DNA from: an uncultured Eubacteriales bacterium
GTDB lineage: Bacteria > Bacillota > Clostridia > Lachnospirales > Lachnospiraceae
DNA length: 64,000 bases
Direction: 5' to 3'
Assembly: GCA_949294665.1 (NCBI GenBank)
Contig: CASFID010000048.1
Coordinates: 1 to 64,000, forward strand
The first letter of the stretch is position 1, and each line of letters begins with the position of its first letter. The translations under genes and the position numbers were made by a program. The notes beneath the pieces are model-generated. The model saw only the letters and a list, made by a program, of their open reading frames with translations, did no database searches and was not told where the DNA came from. Below, piece after piece: positions 51,638 to 61,456 of this stretch.

Positions 51638-53179
51638 ATGACCGAGTATGCAATAGAGATGCGGAATATTACTAAGAGATTTCCGGGCATCATTGCAAAT
51701 GACAATATTACTTTACAGTTAAAAAAAGGCGAGATACATGCCCTCTTGGGTGAAAACGGGGCCGGGAAATCTACGCTGATGAGCGTCCTGTTCGGGCTGT
51801 ACCAGCCGGAGGAGGGCGAGATACTCAAGGACGGCAAAAAGGTTGAGATCAGCGATCCCAATGATGCCAATGAGCTGGGCATCGGGATGGTGCATCAGCA
51901 TTTTAAACTGGTGGAATGTTTCAGCGTGCTGGACAATATCATCCTTGGCGTAGAAACGACAAAAGGAGGGTTCCTCCAAAAAGAGGAAGCGAGAAAAAAA
52001 GTTGTTGCTCTCTCTGAGAAATACGGGCTCGCAGTGGAACCGGACGCGATCATCGAGGACGTTACCGTCGGTATGCAGCAGCGGACAGAAATCCTGAAAA
52101 TGCTTTATCGCGATAATGACATCCTCATTTTTGACGAGCCGACAGCTGTGCTGACTCCGCAGGAGATACAGGAACTCATGACCATCATGAAGAACCTGGC
52201 GGCAGAGGGGAAGAGCATCTTATTCATTACTCACAAGCTCGCTGAGATCATGCAGGTATCCGATCGGTGTACCGTACTCAGAAAAGGAAAGTATATCGGG
52301 ACGGTGGAGACGAAAGACACGACGCCTGAGAAGCTCTCCGCCATGATGGTGGGAAGAGACGTGAACTTTGTGGTAGAGAAAAAGCCGGCCCGTCCGGGGG
52401 AAGTGGTCCTTGATATCCAGGGGATGACAGTGGCGTCCAGACACCACAAGAACAATGCGGTAAATAATGTGTCTCTACAGGTGAGAAGGGGTGAGATCAC
52501 CTGTATCGCGGGGATCGACGGCAACGGACAGACAGAGTTTGTGTACGGGCTTACCGGTCTGGAACCGCTCAAGAGCGGGACTATCACAATGAACGGGAAA
52601 AATATCACTAACATGCCTATCCGCAAGCGTCTTGTATCCGGTATGAGCCACATCCCGGAAGACAGGCATAAACACGGACTCGTCCTTGACTATACTCTTG
52701 AGGACAATATCGTCCTTGAGCGGTATTTTGAGCCGGAGTTTACGAATAAACTGGGATTTCTGAAGCGGAAGGAAATCCGAAAATACGCGAACAGACTGAT
52801 CGACCAGTACGATGTGCGTTCCGGCCAGGGACCGGTCACGATAGCCCGCTCCATGTCAGGAGGAAACCAGCAGAAAGCGATCGTTGCACGTGAGATCGAC
52901 AAATCTCCGGAGCTGCTCGTTGCAGTTCAGCCCACAAGAGGACTGGATGTAGGGGCGATCGAATATATCCACAAACAACTGGTGGCTCAGAGAGACGCAG
53001 GAAAAGGTGTTCTCCTCGTCAGCCTGGAGCTCGACGAGGTCATGAATGTATCAGACCGTATACTGGTCATGTATGAAGGCGAGATCGTAGGAGAATTTGA
53101 TCCGTCCAAAGTCACGGTTGAGGAACTCGGACTCTACATGGCAGGATCAAGAAGAAAGGAGGCGGGAGCTGATGAATAG
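51638..53179 (+). CDS. Nucleoside ABC importer ATPase (two nucleotide-binding domains)
   Basis: This 513-residue protein has two ABC domains, as in RbsA/NupO-type importers. Domain 1 (about 1-245) has Walker A GENGAGKST, the VGMQQRTEILKML signature and Walker B ILIFDEPTAVLTP. Domain 2 (about 255-505) has a reduced Walker A (GIDGNGQTE), signature MSGGNQQKAIVAREI and a LVAVQPTRGLDVGA Walker B. Such asymmetry is typical. It works with the lipoprotein upstream and the two permeases downstream, and overlaps the first permease by eight bases. AAAGGAGG precedes the ATG with a small spacing shift. Confidence 0.95.
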   Translation: MTEYAIEMRNITKRFPGIIANDNITLQLKKGEIHALLGENGAGKSTLMSVLFGLYQPEEGEILKDGKKVEISDPNDANELGIGMVHQHFKLVECFSVLDNIILGVETTKGGFLQKEEARKKVVALSEKYGLAVEPDAIIEDVTVGMQQRTEILKMLYRDNDILIFDEPTAVLTPQEIQELMTIMKNLAAEGKSILFITHKLAEIMQVSDRCTVLRKGKYIGTVETKDTTPEKLSAMMVGRDVNFVVEKKPARPGEVVLDIQGMTVASRHHKNNAVNNVSLQVRRGEITCIAGIDGNGQTEFVYGLTGLEPLKSGTITMNGKNITNMPIRKRLVSGMSHIPEDRHKHGLVLDYTLEDNIVLERYFEPEFTNKLGFLKRKEIRKYANRLIDQYDVRSGQGPVTIARSMSGGNQQKAIVAREIDKSPELLVAVQPTRGLDVGAIEYIHKQLVAQRDAGKGVLLVSLELDEVMNVSDRILVMYEGEIVGEFDPSKVTVEELGLYMAGSRRKEAGADE

Positions 53180-54311
53180 AGCTTTTGGTAAGAAAGGAGG
53201 CCTGCTGCGCAACAGCGGAGTACAGACAGTGCTCGGATCGCTGCTCTGCATCCTGCTCGGGCTTCTGGTCGGCTTCATCGTACTGCTGATCATCAACCCG
53301 GGCGGCGCGGCGGGAGCAGTTGCCGCCATATTAAAGAATTTCCTTTACTATCCGAGCGCGGTCGCCGCCACGAAATATTTCGGGACCACTCTGGTCAAGG
53401 CGTCTGCCCTTCTGATGTGTTCGCTTTCCGTCCTTTTTGCATGGAAAGTGGGACTTTTTAACATCGGCGCCGCCGGACAGTATGTGATCGGCTCGGGAGC
53501 ATGTCTGTACTTTGCCCTTGCCCTGAAGATGCCGTGGTACATCTGCCTGATAGCGGCGGTGGTCGCGGCCGGACTTGTCGGAGCCGTATCCGGTTTCCTT
53601 AAGGCATACTTTAATGTAAACGAAGTGATTTCCTGCATTATGCTTAACTGGATCGCTCTTTACTGCGTGAACATGCTGCTCACAAAGGTAAAGGAACAGT
53701 CCACACCGTACACGAAAACGATCAAGAGTGTGAACAAGGGCGGGCTGCTCCCCACGCTGGGGCTCGATAAACTGTTTTCTAACAATGAGTTCGTCACTGT
53801 GGGCCTGGTCCTGGCTGTTGTGATCGCTGTCCTTGTGTGGATCCTCCTGGGCAAGACAAAACTGGGATATGAGCTGAAAGCGACAGGCTTTAATAAAAAT
53901 GCCGCAAAGTACTGCGGTATGCGCGAGAAGAGAAACATCATCCTTACGATGGCGATCGCAGGCGGACTTGCCGGCTTTGGAGCGGGCATCTTCTACCTGA
54001 CGGGGATCGAACAGTGGATGGTCCAGCAGACAAGCGTTCCGGCTATGGGATTTAACGGGATCGCGGCAGCTTTCCTCGGAGGCACTCACCCGCTTGGAGC
54101 TATCTTTTCTTCTTATTTTATCCAGCATATCACGAGCGGGGGGACGTATGTGGATACAACGCTGTATTCATCCCAGATATCCGATCTGATCTCCGCGTTC
54201 ATTATATACCTGTGCGGTTTCGTTCTGTTCTTTAAAGTCTGGCTGAACAAGAGGCTCGACAAAAGAGATGAGAAACTTGCCGCAAAAGGACAGAAAGGGG
54301 GCGAAGCGTAA
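53172..54311 (+). CDS. Nucleoside ABC importer permease 1
   Basis: This 379-residue permease of the BPD_transp_2 (branched-chain/ribose) type has about ten helices, with the family motifs FNIGAAGQYVIGSGACLYFAL, GAVSGFLKAYFNVNEVISCIMLNW and YELKATGFNKNAAKYCGM, the last a coupling helix for the ATPase. The start at 53172 overlaps the ATPase stop by eight bases and follows AAAGGAGGCG. The second permease starts one base before its stop (TAATG). The pair forms the heterodimeric channel of the nucleoside importer. Confidence 0.94.
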   Translation: MNRAFGKKGGLLRNSGVQTVLGSLLCILLGLLVGFIVLLIINPGGAAGAVAAILKNFLYYPSAVAATKYFGTTLVKASALLMCSLSVLFAWKVGLFNIGAAGQYVIGSGACLYFALALKMPWYICLIAAVVAAGLVGAVSGFLKAYFNVNEVISCIMLNWIALYCVNMLLTKVKEQSTPYTKTIKSVNKGGLLPTLGLDKLFSNNEFVTVGLVLAVVIAVLVWILLGKTKLGYELKATGFNKNAAKYCGMREKRNIILTMAIAGGLAGFGAGIFYLTGIEQWMVQQTSVPAMGFNGIAAAFLGGTHPLGAIFSSYFIQHITSGGTYVDTTLYSSQISDLISAFIIYLCGFVLFFKVWLNKRLDKRDEKLAAKGQKGGEA

Positions 54312-55252
54312 TGTTGTTGTTGATCCAGTATACATTGATATTTGCTTCTGTGCTGGTGCTTGTAGCGCTTGGCGGCTGCTTTTCCGAACACGGGGGAGTG
54401 ATCAACATCGGACTCGAGGGGATCATGGTCATAGGAGCTCTCGGAGGAGCCCTTATGATGAAATACCTTCCTGCGGTGACTTCGGCTCCTCTTATGATCC
54501 TGTGTGTGATTCTGGGAAGCGTTCTGTCCGGGATGGTCTTCTCTCTCCTTCTCGGAGTGGCGGCGATCCGGTTCAATGCCGACCAGACACTTGTGGGAAC
54601 TGCTCTTAATCTGATGGGGCCTGCTATCGCGGTTGTTCTCGTAAGAGCGATCAATACGGCAGAGAGCGTAGATAACGTTTCTTCTACTATCGCGTACGGG
54701 GAGGCAAAAAAAGCCTTTCTGGTGAATATCGGGGGCTTTGAGTTCAACTGGTTTATGCTGATTGCTCTGCTCATACTTATTGCATCTTATATTATGCTGT
54801 ATAAGACAAAGTTCGGTCTGCGCCTCTGTGCATGTGGAGAGCATCCCCAGGCGGCCGACTCGGTGGGCATTAATGTCTACAAAATGCGTTATGCGGGCGT
54901 GCTGATCTCAGGAGCGCTTGGCGGTCTCGGAGGTCTTGTATATATCACAGCCGGCGTCAGCGAGTGGAAATTTGAAAACGGCGTTGCAGGATTTGGTTTC
55001 CTTGCGCTTGCAGTTATGATCTTCGGTCAGTGGAAGCCGGTCAACATCGGACTTGCGGCAGTCCTGTTCGGGCTTTTCAGAGCGCTGTCCAATGTGTATA
55101 CAGGATTTGACGCTCTGGTGGCGCTCAACCTGCCGAGCACCCTGTATAATATGCTCCCATATATTATCTCCCTGCTCGTGCTCATATTTGTTTCCAAGAA
55201 ATCCAGGGCTCCGAAAGCAGAGGGGATTCCGTATGACAAAGGACAGAGATAA
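54311..55252 (+). CDS. Nucleoside ABC importer permease 2
   Basis: This 313-residue partner permease has about nine helices and matching family motifs: SEHGGVINIGLEGIMVIGALGGAL near the N-terminus, RFNADQTLVGTALNLMGPA, GLRLCACGEHPQAADSVGIN as coupling helix, and VAGFGFLALAVMIFGQWKP. It overlaps permease 1 by one base, so translation is coupled. Uridine phosphorylase follows 15 bases later, tying uptake to breakdown in one transcript. Confidence 0.94.
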   Translation: MLLLIQYTLIFASVLVLVALGGCFSEHGGVINIGLEGIMVIGALGGALMMKYLPAVTSAPLMILCVILGSVLSGMVFSLLLGVAAIRFNADQTLVGTALNLMGPAIAVVLVRAINTAESVDNVSSTIAYGEAKKAFLVNIGGFEFNWFMLIALLILIASYIMLYKTKFGLRLCACGEHPQAADSVGINVYKMRYAGVLISGALGGLGGLVYITAGVSEWKFENGVAGFGFLALAVMIFGQWKPVNIGLAAVLFGLFRALSNVYTGFDALVALNLPSTLYNMLPYIISLLVLIFVSKKSRAPKAEGIPYDKGQR

Positions 55253-55267
55253 GAGAGGAGTGACAAC

Positions 55268-56053
55268 ATGAAGAACTATTCGGAAGACGCCAGCAGACAG
55301 TACCATATCCAGGTGGCACAGGGAGAGGTGGGACGCTATGTTATCCTGCCGGGAGATCCGAAACGCTGTGTGAAGATCGCTCAGTATTTTGACGATCCGG
55401 CGCTTGTCGCTGACAACAGGGAATATATCACTTATACAGGGACGCTGGACGGGGTGAAAGTCAGCGTGACTTCCACAGGGATCGGCGGTCCCTCGGCTTC
55501 TATTGCAATGGAAGAACTGTACCGGTGCGGCGCGGATACATTCATCCGCATCGGGACATGCGGCGGCATGCAGACAGAGGTGAAAAGCGGGGACGTTGTG
55601 ATCGCGACCGGAGCCGTCCGCATGGAAGGGACGAGTAAAGAGTATGCGCCGATAGAATTCCCGGCGGTCGCGGATCTCTCTGTGACCAACGCTCTGATAG
55701 ATGCGGCCGGGAAGAAAGGGTATCCGTTCCACACAGGCGTAGTGCAGTGCAAGGACGCTTTTTACGGACAGCACGAGCCGGAGACAAAGCCGGTGAGCTA
55801 TGAACTGATGAACAAGTGGGAGGCGTGGAAACGGCTCGGATGTCTGGCATCTGAGATGGAATCAGCGGCGCTGTTTATCGTGGCCAGCCATCTCAGGGTA
55901 AGGGCCGGTTCCTGCTTTCTCGTTGTGGCGAACCAGGAGAGGGAGAAGCTTGGACTGGAAAATCCGGTGGTACACGATACGGACATGGCGGTGCAGGTGG
56001 CAGTGGAAGCTGTCCGTACCCTGATCCGGGAAGACTGTAAAAAGGAGAAATAA
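55268..56053 (+). CDS. udp: Uridine phosphorylase-family nucleoside phosphorylase
   Basis: This 261-residue hexameric-type (NP-I) enzyme splits uridine or a related nucleoside with phosphate into base and ribose 1-phosphate. It has [15 protein letters not shown] near the N-terminus (phosphate Arg), [25 protein letters not shown] and [17 protein letters not shown] with the ribose-binding Glu-Met-Glu. The uridine-type stretch and its place with cdd and deoC suggest pyrimidine nucleosides. GAGAGGAGTG precedes the ATG. Confidence 0.9.
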   Translation: MKNYSEDASRQYHIQVAQGEVGRYVILPGDPKRCVKIAQYFDDPALVADNREYITYTGTLDGVKVSVTSTGIGGPSASIAMEELYRCGADTFIRIGTCGGMQTEVKSGDVVIATGAVRMEGTSKEYAPIEFPAVADLSVTNALIDAAGKKGYPFHTGVVQCKDAFYGQHEPETKPVSYELMNKWEAWKRLGCLASEMESAALFIVASHLRVRAGSCFLVVANQEREKLGLENPVVHDTDMAVQVAVEAVRTLIREDCKKEK

Positions 56054-56069
56054 GAGGAGACAGGAAATT

Positions 56070-56735
56070 ATGGATATAAATGAAATTTTAAGTCATGTAG
56101 ACCACACGCTTCTGACGCAGGGTGCTACATGGGATGAGATCCGTCAGATCTGCGACGATGCAGTCCGCTACCAGACAGCCTCAGTATGCATCCCGCCCAG
56201 TTACGTGAAGCAGGCGGGAGAGTATCTGGACGGAAAGATGGCAGTATGCACGGTGATCGGTTTCCCCAACGGCTATATGACTACAAAGACAAAGGAATTC
56301 GAGACACGCGACGCAATTGCAAACGGGGCGTCAGAGATCGATATGGTCATCAATATCGGATGGCTCAAAGACGGAAAACATGATCTTATCCGGGACGAGA
56401 TACGTACGCTCAAGGAGGCATGCGGAGAAAAGATACTTAAGGTGATCATTGAGACATGTATGCTGACACGGCAGGAGAAGATAGACATGTGCCGGATCGT
56501 GACAGAAGCAGGGGCCGATTACATCAAGACATCCACCGGCTTTGGCGGCGCGGGAGCCACATTTGAAGATATAGAGCTCTTCTCGGAATATGTAGGGCCC
56601 GACGTAAAGATAAAGGCGGCCGGCGGGATTTCATCCCTGGGCGATGCGGAGAAGTTCCTGGCGCTGGGCGCAGACCGTCTGGGTACGAGCCGTATTGTCA
56701 AGCTGGTGAAGAATGAGGAAGCATCGGGTTACTGA
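56070..56735 (+). CDS. deoC: Deoxyribose-phosphate aldolase
   Basis: This 221-residue TIM-barrel enzyme splits 2-deoxyribose 5-phosphate into glyceraldehyde 3-phosphate and acetaldehyde. The Schiff-base Lys153 lies in [11 protein letters not shown], Asp91 in EIDMVIN helps catalysis, and the second active-site Lys lies in KIKAAGGI. The length is that of the short bacterial DeoC. It completes breakdown of deoxynucleosides in this operon. AAGAGGAGAC precedes the ATG. Confidence 0.96.
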   Translation: MDINEILSHVDHTLLTQGATWDEIRQICDDAVRYQTASVCIPPSYVKQAGEYLDGKMAVCTVIGFPNGYMTTKTKEFETRDAIANGASEIDMVINIGWLKDGKHDLIRDEIRTLKEACGEKILKVIIETCMLTRQEKIDMCRIVTEAGADYIKTSTGFGGAGATFEDIELFSEYVGPDVKIKAAGGISSLGDAEKFLALGADRLGTSRIVKLVKNEEASGY

Positions 56736-56767
56736 CCGAAAGAGGAGGCGGCAGAGAAAGGAGGAAC

Positions 56768-57202
56768 ATGGAGATGGATGAGAAACAGATCCGAGAGATG
56801 ATCACACTTGCAAAAGAGCAGTTGAAATATTCCTATACCCCTTACTCGGGCTTTAAGGTGGGCGCGGCCCTCCTTGCAGGAAATGGGAAGCTCTACACAG
56901 GGTGCAACATTGAGAACGCAGCATACACTCCGACAAACTGCGCGGAACGCACTGCTTTTTTCAAGGCGGTGAGCGAAGGCATCAGGGAATTTCAGGCGAT
57001 CTGCATTGTAGGAGGCAAGGACGGCGTCCTGACGGAATATGCGGCTCCCTGCGGCGTATGCAGGCAGGTCATGATGGAGTTCTGCGATCCTGACAAGTTC
57101 TGCATCATCCTGGCTACAGGGGAAGAGCAGTATGATGTGTACAGGTTGAAAGAGCTTCTTCCGCTGGGATTTGGACCAGATAATCTTGGACAGTATTGTT
57201 GA
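56768..57202 (+). CDS. cdd: Cytidine deaminase
   Basis: This 144-residue enzyme is the homotetrameric type of cytidine deaminase, turning (deoxy)cytidine into (deoxy)uridine for the phosphorylase. Zinc ligands are Cys58, Cys95 and Cys98, with the proton-shuttle Glu60 in NCAERTAFF and PCGVCRQ. FKVGAALLA and GCNIENAAY are the substrate-binding motifs. AAAGGAGGAAC precedes the first ATG; an ATG two codons later is possible. Confidence 0.96.
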   Translation: MEMDEKQIREMITLAKEQLKYSYTPYSGFKVGAALLAGNGKLYTGCNIENAAYTPTNCAERTAFFKAVSEGIREFQAICIVGGKDGVLTEYAAPCGVCRQVMMEFCDPDKFCIILATGEEQYDVYRLKELLPLGFGPDNLGQYC

Positions 57203-57217
57203 TGAGGAGAGACAGAA

Positions 57218-58408
57218 ATGGAGAGATATAAAAGAGTGTTCCTGATTGTGCTGGACTCACTCGGGATCGGAGCCATGCCGGATTCTTTGAAGTTCGGGGA
57301 TGAAGGGGTAGATACTTTCGGACATATCGTTGATACAATGGGATCGCTCAATATCCCGAATCTGGAGAGGCTGGGGATGCTCAATCTACACCCGGCAGGG
57401 AAAATGAAAGGCGTGGAGCGTCCTGCCGGGCGGTATATGCGTCTCGGAGAAATGAGCGACAGCAAAGATACCATGACCGGTCACTGGGAAATGATGGGGA
57501 TCAGGACAGAGAAGCCCTTCAAGACTTTTACGGATACCGGATTCCCGCCCGAGCTGATCGCAGAGTTGGAAAAAAGGTGCGGGAAAAAGGTGATCGGAAA
57601 CAAAAGCGCCAGCGGGACAGAGATCATAGAGGAGCTGGGGGAGACAGAGATCCGTACAGGCGCGATGATCGTGTACACTTCGGCGGATTCTGTACTGCAG
57701 ATTTGTGGAAATGAAGAAACTTTTGACCTTCAGAATCTCTATCGGTGCTGTGAGATAGCCCGGGAGATCACGATGAAAGACGAGTGGAAAGTAGGCCGTG
57801 TGATTGCCCGACCATATGTGGGGAAAAAGAAAGGCGAGTTCAGGCGGACCAGCAACCGTCGTGACTACGCGCTCAAGCCTGCGGGACCTACAGCACTCAA
57901 CGCGTTAAAAGACGCAGGCATGGATGTGATCGCTGTAGGTAAGATCAACGATATCTTCTGCGGAGAGGGGATCACGGAGACATATCATTCCGACAGCTCC
58001 GTCCATGGGATGAAGCAGACCATCGATCTGAGCAAAAAAGAGTTTCATGGTCTGTGCTTTGTCAATCTGGTTGATTTTGACGCTCTGTGGGGACACCGCA
58101 GGGATGTGAAAGGTTATGCGGGAGAGATCGAGAAATTTGATAAAAATCTGGGCGTTCTGATGGAACAGCTCACGGAGGACGATCTTCTGATACTGACAGC
58201 GGACCACGGAAACGATCCGACTTATACCGGGACCGATCATACGAGAGAGTATGTGCCGTTTCTGGCATATTCAAAAAAAATGAAAAAAGGCGGCGCGCTG
58301 GAAGAAAAGGATACGTTCGCAGTAATCGGTGCGACTATTGCAGAGAACTTCGGCGTGGAGATGCCCCCGGGGACCATCGGAAGATCTGTGCTGGACGAAC
58401 TGATCTGA
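57218..58408 (+). CDS. deoB: Phosphopentomutase
   Basis: This 396-residue alkaline-phosphatase-fold enzyme turns (deoxy)ribose 1-phosphate from the phosphorylases into the 5-phosphate used by DeoC. It has [16 protein letters not shown] with the first metal Asp, [14 protein letters not shown] with the phosphorylated Thr, [11 protein letters not shown]-like [10 protein letters not shown], and [27 protein letters not shown] in part (TADHGND and TDHTRE) for the metal sites. The length matches DeoB. GAGGAGAG precedes the ATG. Confidence 0.96.
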   Translation: MERYKRVFLIVLDSLGIGAMPDSLKFGDEGVDTFGHIVDTMGSLNIPNLERLGMLNLHPAGKMKGVERPAGRYMRLGEMSDSKDTMTGHWEMMGIRTEKPFKTFTDTGFPPELIAELEKRCGKKVIGNKSASGTEIIEELGETEIRTGAMIVYTSADSVLQICGNEETFDLQNLYRCCEIAREITMKDEWKVGRVIARPYVGKKKGEFRRTSNRRDYALKPAGPTALNALKDAGMDVIAVGKINDIFCGEGITETYHSDSSVHGMKQTIDLSKKEFHGLCFVNLVDFDALWGHRRDVKGYAGEIEKFDKNLGVLMEQLTEDDLLILTADHGNDPTYTGTDHTREYVPFLAYSKKMKKGGALEEKDTFAVIGATIAENFGVEMPPGTIGRSVLDELI

Positions 58409-58463
58409 CGCGACAGGATAGCAGCTCCGGGCTCTGGCAGGACGTTCAGAAAAGGAGGCGCTT

Positions 58464-59192
58464 GTGAAACACAATTTTTTGTTTGAGACATTTCCTTTTT
58501 TAAAGACGATTGATAAGGAAAGACAGGAACAGTTTGAAGAATATTTCAAAACCGCGCCATTATGGCTGATCGAGTCGTTTCAGGTGGAGGAAATGGGCAG
58601 ACATGTAGTATTCGTCCGGGAAAATGAACCTGCGGATACGATCTACTTTATCGGAAAAGGGATCATCGAGGCGATCGATTACCGGTTCTGCGGGATTACT
58701 TACGAGTTTATGCGGTTTGACCGTGTATACGCCATGGGCGGCATGGAATATATCATGGATCTTGAGAGATACTCTACAACACTCCGGACCGTGACAAAAT
58801 GTACGGTAATGAAGCTGCCCCGGGCTACGTTCGAGAGATGGATGCGCTCAGACAGCCTGGCGCTGAAAAAGGAGGCCAAGATGGTCGGGCAGTATCTCCT
58901 TGAGGATAGTAGAAAGGGAAGGGCTTTCCTCTTCCTCCAGGGAGCGGACCGGCTGGCGATGCTCATCATCGAACGATATGACCGGTATGCCAGGAACGGC
59001 GTGCTCCTGCTAAAGGGAGGGAGACAGAATCTCTCCAATGCCACAGGGCTGTGCGTAAAAACGATCAACCGCGCGGTGAAGAAATTTTCGGACGGCGGAC
59101 TGATCACAAAAGAAGGAAATAAAATACTGGTCGATCAGGAACAGTATGGCAGACTGAAAGAGATCGTTGCTTCAGCGATGGAATCAAAATAA
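58464..59192 (+). CDS. Crp/Fnr family transcriptional regulator
   Basis: This 242-residue protein has an N-terminal cyclic-nucleotide-binding-like beta domain (about 15-130), a long dimer helix, and a C-terminal Crp-type winged helix-turn-helix (about 165-225, GGRQNLSNATGLCVKTINRAVKKF). No Fnr-type cysteine cluster is present near the N-terminus, so it probably senses a small molecule rather than oxygen. It starts with GTG at 58464 after AAAGGAGGCG. Its place between deoB and the purine phosphorylase makes it the likely activator of the nucleoside operon through the palindrome GGACTTAAGTCC. A phosphorylated sugar or nucleoside is a possible ligand. Confidence 0.9.
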   Translation: MKHNFLFETFPFLKTIDKERQEQFEEYFKTAPLWLIESFQVEEMGRHVVFVRENEPADTIYFIGKGIIEAIDYRFCGITYEFMRFDRVYAMGGMEYIMDLERYSTTLRTVTKCTVMKLPRATFERWMRSDSLALKKEAKMVGQYLLEDSRKGRAFLFLQGADRLAMLIIERYDRYARNGVLLLKGGRQNLSNATGLCVKTINRAVKKFSDGGLITKEGNKILVDQEQYGRLKEIVASAMESK

Positions 59193-59211
59193 ATAAGAAC
59201 GAGGTTAGGAA

Positions 59212-60033
59212 ATGAACAATATATATAAAAAATTGGTGACTTGCCTTGAAAGTGTGAGAAAGAACATTGATTTTCAACCGGAGACGGCGCTCATACTCGG
59301 TTCGGGACTCGGAGATTATGCGGACGGCATACGAATCGCGCAGACGATAGATTACGCACAGATCGAAGGGTTTCCCACATCTACGGTTGCAGGGCACAAA
59401 GGCAGATTTGTCTTTGGATATGTGAAAGAGGTTCCCGTTGTCATCATGCAGGGGAGAGTACATTATTACGAGGGATATCCGATGACTGACGTGGTGCTTC
59501 CCACCCGTCTGATGGGGATGCTTGGGGCCAGAAAACTGATCCTGACAAATGCTGCGGGGACAACAAATCCCGACTATAAGCCGGGGGATTTCATGCTGAT
59601 AAAAGACCATATCGTAAGCGGAGTCCCAAGTCCTTTGATCGGCGAAAATATCGATGAGCTCGGAACAAGATTTCCTGACATGAGCGAGGTGTACAGCGGC
59701 CGTATGCGCGACATCATCAGAAAGACCGCAGAGGAAATGGGAGTCACACTCAGAGAGGGCGTATATATGCAGCTTACCGGGCCGAACTATGAGACCCCTG
59801 CGGAAGTGCGCATGTGCAGGCTTCTGGGAGGAGACGCAGTCGGCATGAGCACGGCGTGCGAGGCTATGGCCGCCCGCCATATGGGGATGGAGATATGCGG
59901 TATCTCCTGTATTACCAATCTGGCGGCCGGCATGTCACAGGAAGCGCTTGACCACAAGGAGGTCCAGGAAACGGCAGACAGGGTAGGGAAACAGTTCAAG
60001 GAACTCATCACAGAAGTGATCTGCAGGATATAA
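59212..60033 (+). CDS. punA: Purine nucleoside phosphorylase (trimeric type)
   Basis: This 273-residue enzyme is the trimeric low-molecular-mass PNP for 6-oxopurine nucleosides (inosine, guanosine). It has ALILGSGLGDYAD, TVAGHKGRFVFG with the phosphate His, VIMQGRVHYYEGYPM, LILTNAAGTTNPDYKPGDFMLI in part, QLTGPNYETPAEVRM with the base-contacting residues, and SCITNLAAG with the conserved Asn. It closes the operon, supplying ribose 1-phosphate to DeoB. AACGAGGTTAGGA precedes the ATG. Confidence 0.95.
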   Translation: MNNIYKKLVTCLESVRKNIDFQPETALILGSGLGDYADGIRIAQTIDYAQIEGFPTSTVAGHKGRFVFGYVKEVPVVIMQGRVHYYEGYPMTDVVLPTRLMGMLGARKLILTNAAGTTNPDYKPGDFMLIKDHIVSGVPSPLIGENIDELGTRFPDMSEVYSGRMRDIIRKTAEEMGVTLREGVYMQLTGPNYETPAEVRMCRLLGGDAVGMSTACEAMAARHMGMEICGISCITNLAAGMSQEALDHKEVQETADRVGKQFKELITEVICRI

Positions 60034-60068
60034 AGACAGAAAAGCGCTGTCCTTCGGCAGTCCTGTTC

Positions 60069-61241
60069 CTATGAGGTCTTTTTGGCCAAAAGTTCATGCA
60101 TGATGACCATGATTATCAATATTATCATCATGTAGAGCGGAAAGAGCGCGATGCTGATATGATTCGCGATGAGTCCGAACAGCGGAGGCATAAGACACGT
60201 GCCGACATATGCGCTCGCCATCTGTACGCCGATGATAGCCTGTGACCGCTTCGCCCCAAAATGGGCCGGCGTGGAGTGGATGATGCACGGATAAACCGGT
60301 GCGCATCCAAGACCGATCAGGATAAGTCCGGCGAGAGAGATGATGTGGGGGCCAGGCAGCAGCATGACGGCTATCCCTGCCGCGATGAGCCCCTGTCCAA
60401 GCCGGATCATCTGCACGTCGTTCAGCTTCATGGTGACAAATCCACTGACTGCGCGTCCCACTGTGATCCCGATGAAGAACATACCGGCAAAGCGCGCGGC
60501 TGTCTCTGAGGGGATTCCTTTAAACAGCGAGAGATAGCTGCTCGCCCAAAGGCCGGCAGTCTGTTCGATCGCGCAGTAGCAGAAGAAGCAGAGCATAACC
60601 TCTTTCGCTCCGGGGATACGGATAATCTCCGGGAGAGAGAGGGGTTTTTCCTGTGACACCCTGGTGTTTACGGTTCCGCCCCCGGACGGAGGTTTTTGGA
60701 CGGTCCAGAGAGGCAGGCTGAAGATCAGCACAGCGGTGAGTACAATCTGCAGGACGCTGATATACAGATAACCCGAGTTCCATGTCTTCCCGCCGGAAAG
60801 AGCAAATCCCATGATATAAGGACCAAGTGTTGCTCCAACACCCCACATACAGTGCAGCCAGCTCATGTGGTGGCTCTTGTAATGGAGAGCGACATAGTTG
60901 TTTAAAGCTGCATCCACACTTCCGGCTCCCAGACCATAGGGAACGGCCCACAGGCAGAGCAGCCAGAAAGAATGGGTAAAGGAAAATCCCAGCAGCGCAA
61001 TAGCAGTCATTGCCACGCTGATCGCAGTAACACCCCCGGTCCCCAGCTTTTTCGTCAGACGATCGCTCTGGAGACTGGATATGATCGTTCCGAGAGCAAT
61101 GATCATGGAAATGATGCCTGCGTATGAAACAGGGACATTGAACTCTCTGTACATTGTCGGCCATGCGGATCCGAGCAGAGCGTCCGGCAGTCCGAGACTG
61201 ATAAAAGCAAGATAGATGATCGCAAGCAATAAATGTGTCAT
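60069..61241 (-). CDS. MFS transporter
   Basis: This 390-residue protein has twelve predicted helices and an MFS-type cytoplasmic loop between helices 2 and 3 (SDRLTKKLGTG), with GLGAGSVDAALNNYVA in helix 4-5 and IGITVGRAVSGF in helix 8. It resembles sugar/fucose-type MFS permeases of Firmicutes. No substrate can be assigned. It converges with the nucleoside operon, and AAAGGAG precedes the ATG at 61241. Confidence 0.85.
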   Translation of the reverse strand: MTHLLLAIIYLAFISLGLPDALLGSAWPTMYREFNVPVSYAGIISMIIALGTIISSLQSDRLTKKLGTGGVTAISVAMTAIALLGFSFTHSFWLLCLWAVPYGLGAGSVDAALNNYVALHYKSHHMSWLHCMWGVGATLGPYIMGFALSGGKTWNSGYLYISVLQIVLTAVLIFSLPLWTVQKPPSGGGTVNTRVSQEKPLSLPEIIRIPGAKEVMLCFFCYCAIEQTAGLWASSYLSLFKGIPSETAARFAGMFFIGITVGRAVSGFVTMKLNDVQMIRLGQGLIAAGIAVMLLPGPHIISLAGLILIGLGCAPVYPCIIHSTPAHFGAKRSQAIIGVQMASAYVGTCLMPPLFGLIANHISIALFPLYMMIILIIMVIMHELLAKKTS

Positions 61242-61404
61242 GAAATTTTCTCCTTTCGCGTGATCGAATGATAGTATTATACTGCTGTGTTTTCGGGATT
61301 ACTTGCACTATACTGCAATATTTTGACACAATTATGCGTTGGGATATGCCGGGATATGTCGGCACTGAGCCCGGCATACGATCAGACGAACATATGTGCA
61401 CTGC

Positions 61405-61442
61405 AAAAATGCCCTCAGCATCTTTTCGGATGACTGAGGGCA
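61405..61442 (-). terminator. Intrinsic terminator of asnA
   Basis: On the minus strand TGCCCTCAG (complement of 61434-61442) pairs with CTGAGGGCA (complement of 61410-61418), followed by a T run (61405-61409 on the plus strand as A). It is strong. Confidence 0.85.
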
Positions 61443-61456
61443 ATACTATTTTAAGA